A stretch of DNA of 64,000 bases from Beijerinckiaceae bacterium (lineage in GTDB: Bacteria; Pseudomonadota; Alphaproteobacteria; Rhizobiales; Beijerinckiaceae). Both the position numbers and the translations under genes were made by a program. The stretch spans positions 1 to 64,000 of the forward strand of contig CANGBC010000005.1 in the NCBI GenBank assembly GCA_947452005.1, written 5' to 3'. Below are positions 25,550 to 35,165 of the stretch, piece after piece; within the stretch, counting starts at the first letter, position 1, and each line of letters starts with the position of its first letter. The notes under the pieces were generated by a model, which searched no databases, was not told the DNA's origin, and saw only the letters and a program-made list of their open reading frames with translations.

Positions 25550-26407
25550 CTATTCCGCAGCTTTCTGCGTCTCAATGCGAAACGGGTGCGCCGGATAGAC
25601 GCCCAAGATGCGCACTTCACGCGTGAAGAACGCGAGCTCTTCGAGTGCGCGCGCAAGGCCTCGCTCTTCTGGATGACCATCGACATCGCACAAGAACTGC
25701 GTCGCGGCGAATTCGCCTTCGACCATATAGCTCTCGATCTTCGACATATTGACGCCATTGGTCGCAAAGCCGCCGAGTGCTTTATACAAAGCGGCCGGCA
25801 CATTGCGCACGCGGAAGACGAAGCTTGTCACCAGGGGACCTGCTTCAGGCTTGGCCCAGCTTTGGTCTTTCGACAGCACAACAAAGCGCGTTGTGTTATG
25901 CGCGGCATCTTCCACATCACGCGCCAGAATATCGAGGCCGTAAATATCAGCCGCCATCGCAGGTGCCATTGCGGCGCGCGTCGGATCATTCCATTCTGCG
26001 ACTTGGCGCGCAGAGCCAGCGGTATCACCGCCATTATGCGCTTTGAGGCCCATTTTCTTGATGATCTTGCGGCATTGCCCCAGCCCGTGAATATGGCTGT
26101 AGACTTCTTTGATGCCCTCAAGCTTTGCGCCTTTGATGGCCATCAGCTGGAAATGAATCGGCAAGAAATATTCGCCCACAATATGCAGGTTGGACGCTGG
26201 CAGCAGATGATGAATATCGGCCACGCGACCGGCGAGTGAATTTTCAATGGGGATCATGCCCAGCTGCGCCGAGCCATCCTGAATGGCGCCCAGCGCATCT
26301 TCGAATGTCTCGCACGGCAAGGGCTGCCAATCTGGATAAACATCCATGCAAGCCATATGCGAATTGGCGCCCGGCTCGCCCTGATAGGCAATGATCTTCT
26401 GTGACAT
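25550..26407 (-). CDS. pheA: Prephenate dehydratase
   Basis: PheA converts prephenate to phenylpyruvate for phenylalanine synthesis. The 285-residue monofunctional protein has a catalytic domain starting KIIAYQGEPGANSHMAC, with GMIPIENSLAGRV and the active-site TRF motif (NTTRFVVL, near 172), then an ACT regulatory domain (TSFVFRVRNVPAALYKALGG, about 190-270) with a phenylalanine-binding-type segment NMSKIESY. No chorismate mutase domain. It follows kdsB by three bases. Confidence 0.95.
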   Translation of the reverse strand: MSQKIIAYQGEPGANSHMACMDVYPDWQPLPCETFEDALGAIQDGSAQLGMIPIENSLAGRVADIHHLLPASNLHIVGEYFLPIHFQLMAIKGAKLEGIKEVYSHIHGLGQCRKIIKKMGLKAHNGGDTAGSARQVAEWNDPTRAAMAPAMAADIYGLDILARDVEDAAHNTTRFVVLSKDQSWAKPEAGPLVTSFVFRVRNVPAALYKALGGFATNGVNMSKIESYMVEGEFAATQFLCDVDGHPEERGLARALEELAFFTREVRILGVYPAHPFRIETQKAAE

Positions 26408-26410
26408 GTT

Positions 26411-27148
26411 TTATTCCTTGGGAGCGAGCAGCGCACGCGCGCGCTCAAGATCGTGAGGCGTATCGACGCCCAGAGGCACGGCATCGACAAGCGACACATC
26501 AATGCGCATGCCAGCTTCCAGCGCGCGCAATTGTTCGAGCTTCTCGCGCTTTTCCAATGTCGAGGGCGGCAATTGTACAAAGCGCTGCAGCGCCTTGCGG
26601 CGATAGGCGTAAAGCCCGATGTGATGATAATGCGGGCCTTCATTATAAGGCACGGTGGCGCGCGAGAAATACAAAGCGCGCATGCGCCCAGCCGAAATCG
26701 GCGAGGCGACAATCTTCACCACATTGGGATCATGCCGCTCGGCTTCGCGCGTGATCTCAACCGCGAGCGTGGCAATGTCGACCGATGGGTCGGCCAGCGG
26801 CAGCAGTGACGCCTGGATCGCGTAAGATTCAATCGTGGGCAGATCGCCCTGCACATTGACGATGACATCATGGCGGCCCTCTGGATCAAACAGCTCCACC
26901 GCCTCCCAGATCCGGTCCGACCCCGATTCATGGTCAGCGCGCGTCAGCACCGCCTCGCCACCCGCCTTTTTGACCGCCGCCACGATTTCGGGCGCGTCAC
27001 CGGCCACCAGAACCGGGCCAATGCCCGCCTCAACGGCGCGACGCCAGACATGGACGATCATCGGCTCGCCATGGATCTCAGCAAGCGGCTTTCCCGGCAG
27101 GCGGGTCGAGCCCAAGCGGGCCGGCACGAGGACGATCGGATCTGACAT
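26411..27148 (-). CDS. kdsB: 3-deoxy-manno-octulosonate cytidylyltransferase
   Basis: KdsB activates KDO as CMP-KDO for the lipopolysaccharide inner core. The 245-residue nucleotidyltransferase starts [20 protein letters not shown] and has [16 protein letters not shown] and [10 protein letters not shown], typical of the family. Its presence shows a Gram-negative outer membrane. First of a kdsB-pheA pair, divergent from the cytochrome gene. Confidence 0.95.
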   Translation of the reverse strand: MSDPIVLVPARLGSTRLPGKPLAEIHGEPMIVHVWRRAVEAGIGPVLVAGDAPEIVAAVKKAGGEAVLTRADHESGSDRIWEAVELFDPEGRHDVIVNVQGDLPTIESYAIQASLLPLADPSVDIATLAVEITREAERHDPNVVKIVASPISAGRMRALYFSRATVPYNEGPHYHHIGLYAYRRKALQRFVQLPPSTLEKREKLEQLRALEAGMRIDVSLVDAVPLGVDTPHDLERARALLAPKE

Positions 27149-27356
27149 GAGTTTCTGCTTATATTTCAGTTAGTTAAAATCCATTCGGCAGAGTTGGCCC
27201 GCCGCCGCAAGCCAAGCGGCAAAAGGTATCAGTGCGCGGCACCTTATACTCTGTTGCCAAGACGGCGGCAAAGCGGGTAATCAGGCCCGCGCGCAAGCGC
27301 CTACGGCCACCCCGATGGTCGGCCAAAAATTTAAGTCAATGCGGAGCCCCACAGAC

Positions 27357-27899
27357 ATGGATTCCTTTGAATTCAACAAAATCGCCGGCGCAGTGCTCGG
27401 CACGCTTCTGTTCATCATGGGTCTCGGCATCGTTTCCGATGCAGTTTTCAAGGGTGGCGTGCCCAAGCAGTCAGCCTATGCCTTGCCGGCCGCTGAAGAA
27501 GCGCCTGCTGGCGGCGCCGTTGCCGCTGCTGCGAGCTCTGTCCCGCTGCCTGAACTCCTCGCCAAGGCGGACGCCAAAAAGGGCGAAGGCCTGTTCAAGC
27601 CCTGCACGGCTTGCCATGTCGCTGAAAAGGGCGGCGCCAACAAGGTTGGCCCGGCGCTCTATAATGTCGTGAACCGCCCCATCGGCTCGGTCGCAGGCTT
27701 TGCCTATTCCGACGCGATCAAGGGCAAGGGCGGCAATTGGTCGTATGACAATCTCGACCATTTTATCACCAATCCGAAGGGCTTCGCCTCGGGCACGAAA
27801 ATGGCCTACGGCGGCGAAAAGGATGCGGCCAAGCGCGCCGACATCATCGCTTATCTGCGTTCGCAGGCCGATGCGCCGGCCCCGCTGCCGGGCAAATAA
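27357..27899 (+). CDS. Membrane-anchored c-type cytochrome
   Basis: A 180-residue class I cytochrome c with an uncleaved N-terminal anchor helix (about 10-28), an Ala/Pro-rich linker (about 40-65) and one haem site C83-T-A-C86-H87, with the distal Met in TKMAYGG. This build matches CycM-type cytochrome c552 of rhizobia, which carries electrons from the bc1 complex to the aa3 oxidase. ATG 27357 is chosen because MDSFEFNKIAG is the usual family start and GGAG lies about ten bases upstream. It ends at a strong terminator. Confidence 0.92.
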   Translation: MDSFEFNKIAGAVLGTLLFIMGLGIVSDAVFKGGVPKQSAYALPAAEEAPAGGAVAAAASSVPLPELLAKADAKKGEGLFKPCTACHVAEKGGANKVGPALYNVVNRPIGSVAGFAYSDAIKGKGGNWSYDNLDHFITNPKGFASGTKMAYGGEKDAAKRADIIAYLRSQADAPAPLPGK

Positions 27900-27922
27900 G
27901 CCTCAGCATCAAGCATCAATTC

Positions 27923-27950
27923 AAAGGCCGGGCTTGTCCCGGCCTTTTTT
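27923..27950 (+). terminator. Rho-independent terminator after the cytochrome c gene
   Basis: AAAGGCCGGG and CCCGGCCTTT make a perfect 10-bp stem with a five-base loop, followed by six Ts, starting 24 bases after the stop codon. Confidence 0.9.
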
Positions 27951-27972
27951 GTTGTCTGATGCGCGCCATCAA

Positions 27973-28088
27973 ATCCCCTCTCCCCTGCGGGGAGGGGTTA
28001 GGGGTGGGGGTCGCGCAATCTTCAAAATCTCACGACCCCCACCTGGCCCAACTGCGTTGGTCCATCCTCCCCACAAGGGGGAGGGTTG
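27973..28088. repeat. Dispersed palindromic repeat, family 2, second copy
   Basis: CCCCTCTCCCCTGCGGGGAG, GGTTAGGGGTGGGGGTCGCG, then ACGACCCCCACC and CCTCCCCACAAGGGGGAGGG. Modules match 23530-23646 but in another order and orientation. It lies between the cytochrome terminator and yejA. Confidence 0.65.
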
Positions 28089-28177
28089 ATCAGCCTCACT
28101 CGTCGTGCTGGCACACACTCGAAAAAGCGACATAATCGCCCCGAATCATCGGTGCCATATCGCATCAGAGGAAAGCC

Positions 28178-30046
28178 ATGACCATCACCCGCCGCACATC
28201 GCTCACACTTGCTGCAAGTGCTGCGGCAGGGCTTGTGCTGCCGCGCGGATTTGGTTCTGCGCTGGCTGCGGGCGACGTCGAAACGCATGGCCTCTCCACT
28301 TTCGGTGAATTGGCGCTGCCTGCGAACTTTCCGCATTTCGCTTACGTCAATCCGCAGGCGCCGCGCGGGGGCACGCTGTCGATCCAGATCAAGAACACCA
28401 GCGGCAACCAGAATTTCGAGACCTTCGACACGCTGAATATTTTCGTCTTCAAGGGCGATGGCGCGGCCGGTATGGACATGACATTCGACACGCTCATGTC
28501 GGGCTCGGGCGATGAGCCGGGCTCCATGTATGGGTTGGTGGCTGATCGCGTGCGCATTGCGCCCGACAAGCTGACCTATCGCTTTCATATCCGCCCCGAA
28601 GCCCGCTTCCATGACGGCTCGAAAATCACAGCGCGTGATGCGGCTTTCTCTTTCAACATCCTGAAAGAAAAAGGCCACCCCGTCTATCGCTCCATGCTCG
28701 GCGCATTTGCAGGTGCAGAGGCAGAAAGCGACGACACGCTCATCGTGCGCTTTACCAAAAACCGCTCACGCGATTTGCATCTGGTGATTGCAGGGCTGCC
28801 AATCTTTTCTGAAAACTACTGGAGGGGCCGCGACTTCGAGGCCTCGACACTGGAAGCCCCGCTGGGCTCGGGGCCTTATAAAATGGCGCGTTTTGAACAG
28901 GGCCGCTTTATCGAATTCGAACGGGTGAAAAACTACTGGGCTGAAAAACTGCCCGTGAATGTCGGCCAGAATAATTTCGACCGCATTCGCTATGAATATT
29001 ACCGCGAACGCCAGGTGGCCTTCGAGGGATTCAAATCCGGCCAGATCAATTTCAACGAGGAATTTACAGCGCGCCTGTGGGCGACCGCTTATGATTTCCC
29101 CGCTGTGCGTGATGGCCGCGTGAAGCGCGATGAATTGCCCAATGGCGCACCAACACCCAGCCAAGGCTGGTATTTCAATACGCGGCGCGGCAAATTCAAA
29201 GATGCGCGCGTGCGCGAGGCTTTCGGTCTGGCGTTTGATTTCGAATGGACCAATCGCAACATCATGTATTCCGCCTATAAGCGGATGGCCTCTTTCTTTG
29301 AAAATTCCGACATGAAGGCCACTGGCCTGCCCTCAAAAGAGGAGCTGGCTTTGCTTGAGCCTTTCCGCGCAGACCTGCCTGCGGAAGTGTTTGGCGAGCC
29401 CTATATGCCGCCGACCTCTGATGGCTCAGGCTCTGATCGCAATCTGCTGCGCCGCGCCGATGATTTGCTGCGCGCAGCCGGATGCAAGCGCGACAACAAC
29501 CGCCTGCTACTCCCCGATGGCACGCCCTTCGAAGTAGAATTTCTGGATTCGTCCGGCGCGTTGAAGCCCCACACCGAACCGCTGCAAGGCAATCTGCGCA
29601 AGCTTGGCATTGCTTCGACCTTCCGCACAGTGGATGCTGCGCAATACAAGCGCCGCCTCGACAATTTCGATTTCGACATTGTCACCATGGCGCTCGGCGG
29701 CTCGTTTACACCCGGCGACGGACTACGCATCACCTGGTCGTCGGACGCTGCCAAGACACCTGGCACGCGCAATGTGGCGGGCGTTGAAAGCAAAGCTGTT
29801 GATTTTCTCATCGACACGATTTCGCGCGCCAATAGCCGCGACGAGCTTAACGTCGCGGCACAAGCGCTCGACCGCGTGCTGCGCGCCGGCCGCTATTGGA
29901 TTCCGATGTGGTACAAAGACAAGAGCCTGATTGCTTATTGGGATGTCTTCTCGCGTCCGGAAAAAACACCTCGCTATTCGACGGGAGCGCCCGGCACGTG
30001 GTGGTGGGACGCCGACAAGGCCAAACGCATCGACTATAGAGGTTGA
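28178..30046 (+). CDS. yejA: Peptide ABC transporter substrate-binding protein (YejA-like)
   Basis: A 622-residue periplasmic binding protein of the SBP_bac_5 family, first gene of a yejABEF-type operon; in E. coli this system imports peptides, including microcin C. The N-terminus MTITRRTSLTLAASAAAG is a Tat-like signal with twin Arg and an AxA cleavage site near residue 31. Family pieces: LTYRFHIRPEARFHDGS, TARDAAFSFNIL, PLGSGPYKM and FDFDIVTMALGGSFTPGD. Length is as expected for YejA. Confidence 0.9.
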   Translation: MTITRRTSLTLAASAAAGLVLPRGFGSALAAGDVETHGLSTFGELALPANFPHFAYVNPQAPRGGTLSIQIKNTSGNQNFETFDTLNIFVFKGDGAAGMDMTFDTLMSGSGDEPGSMYGLVADRVRIAPDKLTYRFHIRPEARFHDGSKITARDAAFSFNILKEKGHPVYRSMLGAFAGAEAESDDTLIVRFTKNRSRDLHLVIAGLPIFSENYWRGRDFEASTLEAPLGSGPYKMARFEQGRFIEFERVKNYWAEKLPVNVGQNNFDRIRYEYYRERQVAFEGFKSGQINFNEEFTARLWATAYDFPAVRDGRVKRDELPNGAPTPSQGWYFNTRRGKFKDARVREAFGLAFDFEWTNRNIMYSAYKRMASFFENSDMKATGLPSKEELALLEPFRADLPAEVFGEPYMPPTSDGSGSDRNLLRRADDLLRAAGCKRDNNRLLLPDGTPFEVEFLDSSGALKPHTEPLQGNLRKLGIASTFRTVDAAQYKRRLDNFDFDIVTMALGGSFTPGDGLRITWSSDAAKTPGTRNVAGVESKAVDFLIDTISRANSRDELNVAAQALDRVLRAGRYWIPMWYKDKSLIAYWDVFSRPEKTPRYSTGAPGTWWWDADKAKRIDYRG

Positions 30047-30075
30047 GGCGCTAAGCCCTCGGATGAAGGAACAGA

Positions 30076-31170
30076 ATGCTCGCCTATATTGCCCGCCGCC
30101 TTGCCCTGATGGTGCCAACGATTTTTGGCATCCTGCTCATCTCGTTCGTCATCGTGCAATTTGCACCCGGTGGGCCGGTGGAACGCGTGCTGGCGCAATT
30201 GCAGGGCATGGATTCTGGCGCCACGTCGCGCTTTGGCGGCGGCGCGGGTGATCTGGGCGCCAATGCACAATCAGCTGGCGCCGACTCGCGCTATCGCGGC
30301 GCGCAGGGGCTGGACCCCAAATTCATCGCCGAACTCGAAAAACAATTTGGCTTCGACAAGCCAGCCTATGAGCGCTTCTTCATCATGCTGAAGAATTATG
30401 CCGTCTTTGATTTCGGCCGCTCCTATTTTCGCGACACGCCCGTGTTGCAGTTGATCAAAGAGAAACTGCCCGTCTCCATCTCGCTGGGCTTGTGGATGAC
30501 GTTGCTGTCTTATGCGATCTCGATTCCGCTGGGCATTCGCAAAGCTGTTAAAGACGGCTCACGTTTCGACACATGGACGAGCGCGGTCGTGATTGTGGGC
30601 TATGCCATCCCGAGTTTCCTCTTTGCCATTCTCCTGATCGTGCTGTTTGCCGGCGGCTCATTCTGGCAGATTTTTCCGCTGCGCGGGCTCTGGTCGGAAA
30701 ATTTTGCTGACCTGTCGTGGCCTGAAAAAATTCTCGATTATCTCTGGCACATCGCCCTGCCTGTCACCGCCATGGCGATTGGTGCTTTTGCGACGTCGAC
30801 CTTCTTGACCAAAAACTCGTTCTTGGAAGAAATACGCAAGCAATATGTGCAGACCGCACGCATGAAGGGGCTGACTGAGCGCCAGGTGCTCTATGGCCAT
30901 GTGTTCCGCAACGCCATGCTGATTGTCATTTCAGGCTTTCCGGCGGCTTTCGTGCATGCCTTCTTTACAGGCTCGCTGTTGATCGAGAGTATATTCTCAC
31001 TCGATGGGCTTGGCCTGCTCTCTTATGAATCGATCATCAACCGCGATTATCCGGTGGTCTTCGCCAATCTTTATATTTTCGCACTGCTCGGACTTGTAGT
31101 GAATCTTCTGTCTGATCTCACCTATACGTGGATTGATCCGCGCATTGATTTCGAAACGCGGGAGGTCTGA
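30076..31170 (+). CDS. yejB: Peptide ABC transporter permease (YejB-like)
   Basis: A 364-residue inner-membrane permease, BPD_transp_1 type, with six predicted helices. YejB hallmarks are the N-terminal [19 protein letters not shown] and a polar insertion (about 45-90, rich in Gly and Ala) before the [18 protein letters not shown] segment. The EAA-type coupling loop is [20 protein letters not shown]. It lies 29 bases after yejA and ends one base before yejE. Confidence 0.93.
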   Translation: MLAYIARRLALMVPTIFGILLISFVIVQFAPGGPVERVLAQLQGMDSGATSRFGGGAGDLGANAQSAGADSRYRGAQGLDPKFIAELEKQFGFDKPAYERFFIMLKNYAVFDFGRSYFRDTPVLQLIKEKLPVSISLGLWMTLLSYAISIPLGIRKAVKDGSRFDTWTSAVVIVGYAIPSFLFAILLIVLFAGGSFWQIFPLRGLWSENFADLSWPEKILDYLWHIALPVTAMAIGAFATSTFLTKNSFLEEIRKQYVQTARMKGLTERQVLYGHVFRNAMLIVISGFPAAFVHAFFTGSLLIESIFSLDGLGLLSYESIINRDYPVVFANLYIFALLGLVVNLLSDLTYTWIDPRIDFETREV

Positions 31171-31171
31171 G

Positions 31172-32329
31172 ATGAGCGCCTCCACTCTGCGTGACGAACT
31201 GTCCAGCACAGCCGCGGCACCCCTCGCACCTGTTCTAGACCAGAAGGGCTTTCTGAAACTCTCGCCGATCAACCGCCGCCGCCTTGATAATTTCAAGCGC
31301 AACCGGCGCGGCTTCTGGTCGTTCTGGATTTTCATGATCCTGTTTGTTCTCTCGCTCTTTGCAGAACTGATCGCCAATGACCGGCCGATCATCGCCTCCT
31401 ACAAAGGTGAGATCCTCTTTCCCGTGGTGAAGACCTATCCGGAAGAAAAATTCGGCGGCTTTCTCGCCGAGACTGATTATCGCGATCCTGAAATTTCCCG
31501 CGAAATTGAAGCCAATGGCTGGATGCTTTGGCCACCGATCCGTTTTTCCTACCGCACGCACCAGCGCGATCTGCCAACGCCTGCGCCATCCGCACCAACA
31601 TGGTGGCTGAGTGACGGGCAATGCAAAAGCGTGGCTGACAGCTGCCGCGCGATGGAGTGGAACTGGCTTGGCACAGATGATCAGGGCCGCGATGTCGTGG
31701 CCCGCCTCATCTATGGCTTTCGTATCTCCATTCTCTTCGGACTGATTTTGGCCGGTGTCTCCTCGATCATCGGCATAGCGGCGGGTGCCGTGCAGGGCTA
31801 TTTCGGCGGGCTGACCGATCTTATCTCGCAGCGCTTTATCGAAATCTGGTCGTCCCTGCCCCATCTCTATTTGCTGATCATCGTCTCTTCGATCATCACG
31901 CCCGGCTTCTTCGTCTTGCTCGGCATTCTGCTGCTCTTCTCATGGGTCTCGCTGGTGCATGTGGTGCGCGCGGAATTTTTGCGCGCGCGCAATTTTGAAT
32001 ATGTGAATGCGGCGCGAGCCCTGGGTCTCTCGGATGGCAAGATCATGTTTCGCCATCTCTTGCCCAATGCCATGGTGGCGACACTCACCTTCCTGCCCTT
32101 CGTGCTCAATTCGTCGATCACGACGCTCACTTCGCTCGATTTTCTGGGCTTTGGCCTGCCACCCGGCTCGCCCTCGCTGGGTGAATTGCTGCTGCAAGGC
32201 AAATCAAACTTGCAAGCGCCATGGCTGGGCTTGGCCGGTTTCTGCGTGATTGCCGCCATGCTGTCGCTGCTCATTTTCATTGGCGAGGCCGTGCGCGATG
32301 CCTTTGATCCGCGAAAGACCTTCTCATGA
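31172..32329 (+). CDS. yejE: Peptide ABC transporter permease (YejE-like)
   Basis: The second permease, 385 residues, with a cytoplasmic lead (about 1-45) containing SPINRRRLDNFKRNRRGFWS, a long periplasmic loop before the EWNWLGTDDQGRDVVARLIYG hallmark of DppC/YejE proteins, then five helices with coupling loop ARALGLSDGKIMFRHLLPN. ATG 31172 follows GGAGG by seven bases. It overlaps yejF by four bases (ATGA). Confidence 0.93.
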   Translation: MSASTLRDELSSTAAAPLAPVLDQKGFLKLSPINRRRLDNFKRNRRGFWSFWIFMILFVLSLFAELIANDRPIIASYKGEILFPVVKTYPEEKFGGFLAETDYRDPEISREIEANGWMLWPPIRFSYRTHQRDLPTPAPSAPTWWLSDGQCKSVADSCRAMEWNWLGTDDQGRDVVARLIYGFRISILFGLILAGVSSIIGIAAGAVQGYFGGLTDLISQRFIEIWSSLPHLYLLIIVSSIITPGFFVLLGILLLFSWVSLVHVVRAEFLRARNFEYVNAARALGLSDGKIMFRHLLPNAMVATLTFLPFVLNSSITTLTSLDFLGFGLPPGSPSLGELLLQGKSNLQAPWLGLAGFCVIAAMLSLLIFIGEAVRDAFDPRKTFS

Positions 32330-33945
32330 GCGCGCCGCTTCTCTCTGTTCGTGATCTCTCGATTGCCTTTCACCAAGGCGGGCGCGAGACACTTGCTGTT
32401 GATCGCGTTTCGTTTGATCTGCAACGCGGGCGCACGCTGGCCCTTGTTGGTGAATCCGGATCAGGCAAATCCATCACGGCTTTGTCGATTGTGAAACTGC
32501 TGGGTGCCACATCGGCGACCTATCCGTCTGGCCATATTTTCTTCAAGGGCGACGACCTCTTGCAGGCCGGTGATGAAAAGCTGCGCGAAGTGCGCGGCAA
32601 TGAAATCACTATGGTCTTTCAGGAGCCGATGACCTCGCTCAATCCGCTGCACACGATTGAAAAGCAGATTGGTGAAATCCTGGCCCTGCATGGCATGCGT
32701 GGCGACGCGGCCCTGCGCAAGCGCGTCATTGAATTGCTGGAAGAGGTTGGCATTCCCGATCCCGCCACGCGGCTCTCGGCCTATCCCCATCAGCTGTCAG
32801 GCGGCCAGCGCCAGCGCGTGATGATTGCCATGGCACTTGCCAATCGGCCGGATCTCTTCATTGCAGATGAACCCACGACCGCGCTCGATGTGACCGTGCA
32901 GGCGCAGATTTTGAAATTGCTGAAGGAGCTGCAAGCCAAGCTCGGCATGGCCATGCTCTTCATCACGCATGATCTGGGCATTGTGCGCAAAATTGCTGAC
33001 GATGTTTGCGTCATGCAAAAGGGCCGCATTGTTGAAGCAGGCCCCGTAGAGCAAGTCTTCAGCAATCCCCAACATGCCTATACAAAAGCTTTGCTGGCGG
33101 CTGAGCCCAAGGGCGCACCCGCACCTTCCAATCCCGATGCCAAGCCTGTTGTGACGGGCGAAAACATCCGCGTCTGGTTTCCGATCAAGCGCGGTTTCAT
33201 GCGCAAGACGATTGGCCATGTGAAAGCGGTCGACGGCATTTCACTCACCGTGCGCGAAGGCGAGACAGTTGGCGTGGTGGGCGAATCGGGCTCGGGCAAA
33301 ACAACGCTTGGCATGGCGCTGTTGCGCCTCATCCGCTCCGAGGGACCCATCGCCTATCTCGGCCAGCGCATTGACGGGCTCAATTCCAAAGAGATGCGGC
33401 CCTTGCGCCACGACATGCAGGTCGTGTTCCAAGACCCATACGGCTCGCTCAGCCCGCGCATGTCGGTGGCTGATATTGTCGAAGAAGGATTGGCCATTCA
33501 AAAGCCGGATCTGTCGGCACATCAGCGCCGCGAGATTGTCGCGCAAGCGCTGGCCGACACAGGTCTTGATCCGGCTGCCATGGATCGCTACCCGCATGAA
33601 TTTTCCGGCGGCCAGCGCCAGCGCATTGCCATTGCGCGCGCCATGGCGTTGGACCCGAAATTTGTTGTGCTAGATGAGCCGACGTCTGCGCTCGACATGT
33701 CCGTGCAAGCGCAGATTGTGGATCTGCTGCGCGATCTGCAGAAGAAGCGCAATCTCGCTTACCTCTTTATCAGCCATGACCTGAAAGTCGTGCGCGCTTT
33801 GGCCAGCGAGTTGATTGTGATGCGCCAAGGCAAGGTTGTGGAATCTGGCCCCGCTGCAGAGATTTTTGCGGCCCCTAAAAGTGAATATACACGCGCTTTG
33901 TTTGCCGCCGCTTTTTCGATTGAAACAGAGGTGCAGCCCGCATGA
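32326..33945 (+). CDS. yejF: Peptide ABC transporter, fused dual ATPase (YejF-like)
   Basis: A 539-residue protein with two complete ABC ATPase modules in tandem. Module 1 has Walker A GESGSGKS (42-49), a signature LSGGQRQRV and Walker [13 protein letters not shown]; module 2 has GESGSGKTT near 320, FSGGQRQRI and [12 protein letters not shown]. Each is followed by the oligopeptide-transporter C-terminal extension. Start overlaps yejE and end overlaps deoB by four bases, so importer and phosphopentomutase appear to be on one message. Confidence 0.95.
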   Translation: MSAPLLSVRDLSIAFHQGGRETLAVDRVSFDLQRGRTLALVGESGSGKSITALSIVKLLGATSATYPSGHIFFKGDDLLQAGDEKLREVRGNEITMVFQEPMTSLNPLHTIEKQIGEILALHGMRGDAALRKRVIELLEEVGIPDPATRLSAYPHQLSGGQRQRVMIAMALANRPDLFIADEPTTALDVTVQAQILKLLKELQAKLGMAMLFITHDLGIVRKIADDVCVMQKGRIVEAGPVEQVFSNPQHAYTKALLAAEPKGAPAPSNPDAKPVVTGENIRVWFPIKRGFMRKTIGHVKAVDGISLTVREGETVGVVGESGSGKTTLGMALLRLIRSEGPIAYLGQRIDGLNSKEMRPLRHDMQVVFQDPYGSLSPRMSVADIVEEGLAIQKPDLSAHQRREIVAQALADTGLDPAAMDRYPHEFSGGQRQRIAIARAMALDPKFVVLDEPTSALDMSVQAQIVDLLRDLQKKRNLAYLFISHDLKVVRALASELIVMRQGKVVESGPAAEIFAAPKSEYTRALFAAAFSIETEVQPA

Positions 33946-35165
33946 GCCGTGCCCTCATCCTCGTGCTTGATTCACTGGGCATCGGCCACGCGCCTGATGC
34001 GCAGCGCTTTGGCGATGCGGGCGCCAATACATTGCTGCATATTGCGCAGGCCTGCGCCCAAGGCTTGTGTGACAATGACCAGCGCAAAGGCGCGCTTGCC
34101 ATGCCCCATCTCGATGCGCTCGGCCTTGGGCTTGCAGCCCAAACATCGAGTGGCGAGATACCGCCCGGCTTTTGCGTGACACAACCGCAAGGCGCTTATG
34201 GCGCGGCCAGCGAAATCTCGCTTGGTAAAGACACGCCCTCGGGCCATTGGGAAATTGCAGGCAGCCCGGCCGATTTTGCTTTCGGTTATTTTCCCGCCAG
34301 CACACCTGCCATTCCTGATGATCTGGTCGCGGCCCTTGTGCGCGAAGGCAATCTGCCCGGTGTGATTGGCCGCGTGCATGCCTCGGGCACGGCCATTCTG
34401 GAAGATCTGGGCGATGAACATCTGCGCACAGGCAAGCCGATCATTTACACGTCGGTGGATTCCGTTTTGCAAATCGCCGCACATGAAGAAAGCTTCGGCC
34501 GCGAGCGGCTTTATGCGCTGTGCGAAATTGCGCGCCGCCTCTGTGATCCTTTGCGCATCGGCCGCATCATCGCGCGCCCCTTTCTGGGTGACAGCCCGGA
34601 GACTTACAAGCGCACGCCGTATCGCCGCGATTATTCTCTGCCCCCGCCGGAGGGCTCCATTTTTGATCGCGCGCAGGAAGCTGGGCGCGCCATTGTCTCG
34701 ATTGGCAAGATTGCTGATATTTTTGCCCATCGCCACACAGGCAATGTGGTGAAAGGCAAAGATGACATGGAGCTTTTCACGAAAACCGTCGAGGCGCTGA
34801 ACACGCTGCCAGATGGTGGCTTTCTCTTCGCCAATTATGTCGATCTCGACACGGATTTCGGCCATCGCCGCAATGTGGCTGGCTATGCCGCCGGGCTTGA
34901 GCGCTTTGATGCACGCATGCCCGAATTGCTTGCCGCTTTAAAGCCGGGTGACTTGTGCATCTTCACCGCCGATCACGGCAATGATCCGACGTGGGGCGGC
35001 ACAGACCACACGCGCGAGAATGTGCCTATGCTGGCGTTCGGCCCTGGCATCACGCCGCGTGCAATGGGCACGCGGTCCACCTTTGCGGATATGGGCGCTA
35101 GCGTCGCGCGCCACTTGGGACTAGCTGCAACGCGCACAGGCCAAGCCTGGCAGGATGATCAATAG
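33942..35165 (+). CDS. deoB: Phosphopentomutase
   Basis: DeoB interconverts (deoxy)ribose 1-phosphate and 5-phosphate, linking nucleoside breakdown to DeoC and the pentose pathway. The 407-residue alkaline-phosphatase-fold enzyme shows the metal site LVLDSLGIGHAPDAQRFGD (Asp10), KDTPSGHWE with the phosphorylated Thr, and the C-terminal TADHGNDPTWGGTDHTRE. Start overlaps yejF as ATGA; the 3' end overlaps convergent ggt by seven bases. Its partner genes cdd, deoC and deoA lie 2.6 kb downstream on the same strand. Confidence 0.96.
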   Translation: MSRALILVLDSLGIGHAPDAQRFGDAGANTLLHIAQACAQGLCDNDQRKGALAMPHLDALGLGLAAQTSSGEIPPGFCVTQPQGAYGAASEISLGKDTPSGHWEIAGSPADFAFGYFPASTPAIPDDLVAALVREGNLPGVIGRVHASGTAILEDLGDEHLRTGKPIIYTSVDSVLQIAAHEESFGRERLYALCEIARRLCDPLRIGRIIARPFLGDSPETYKRTPYRRDYSLPPPEGSIFDRAQEAGRAIVSIGKIADIFAHRHTGNVVKGKDDMELFTKTVEALNTLPDGGFLFANYVDLDTDFGHRRNVAGYAAGLERFDARMPELLAALKPGDLCIFTADHGNDPTWGGTDHTRENVPMLAFGPGITPRAMGTRSTFADMGASVARHLGLAATRTGQAWQDDQ

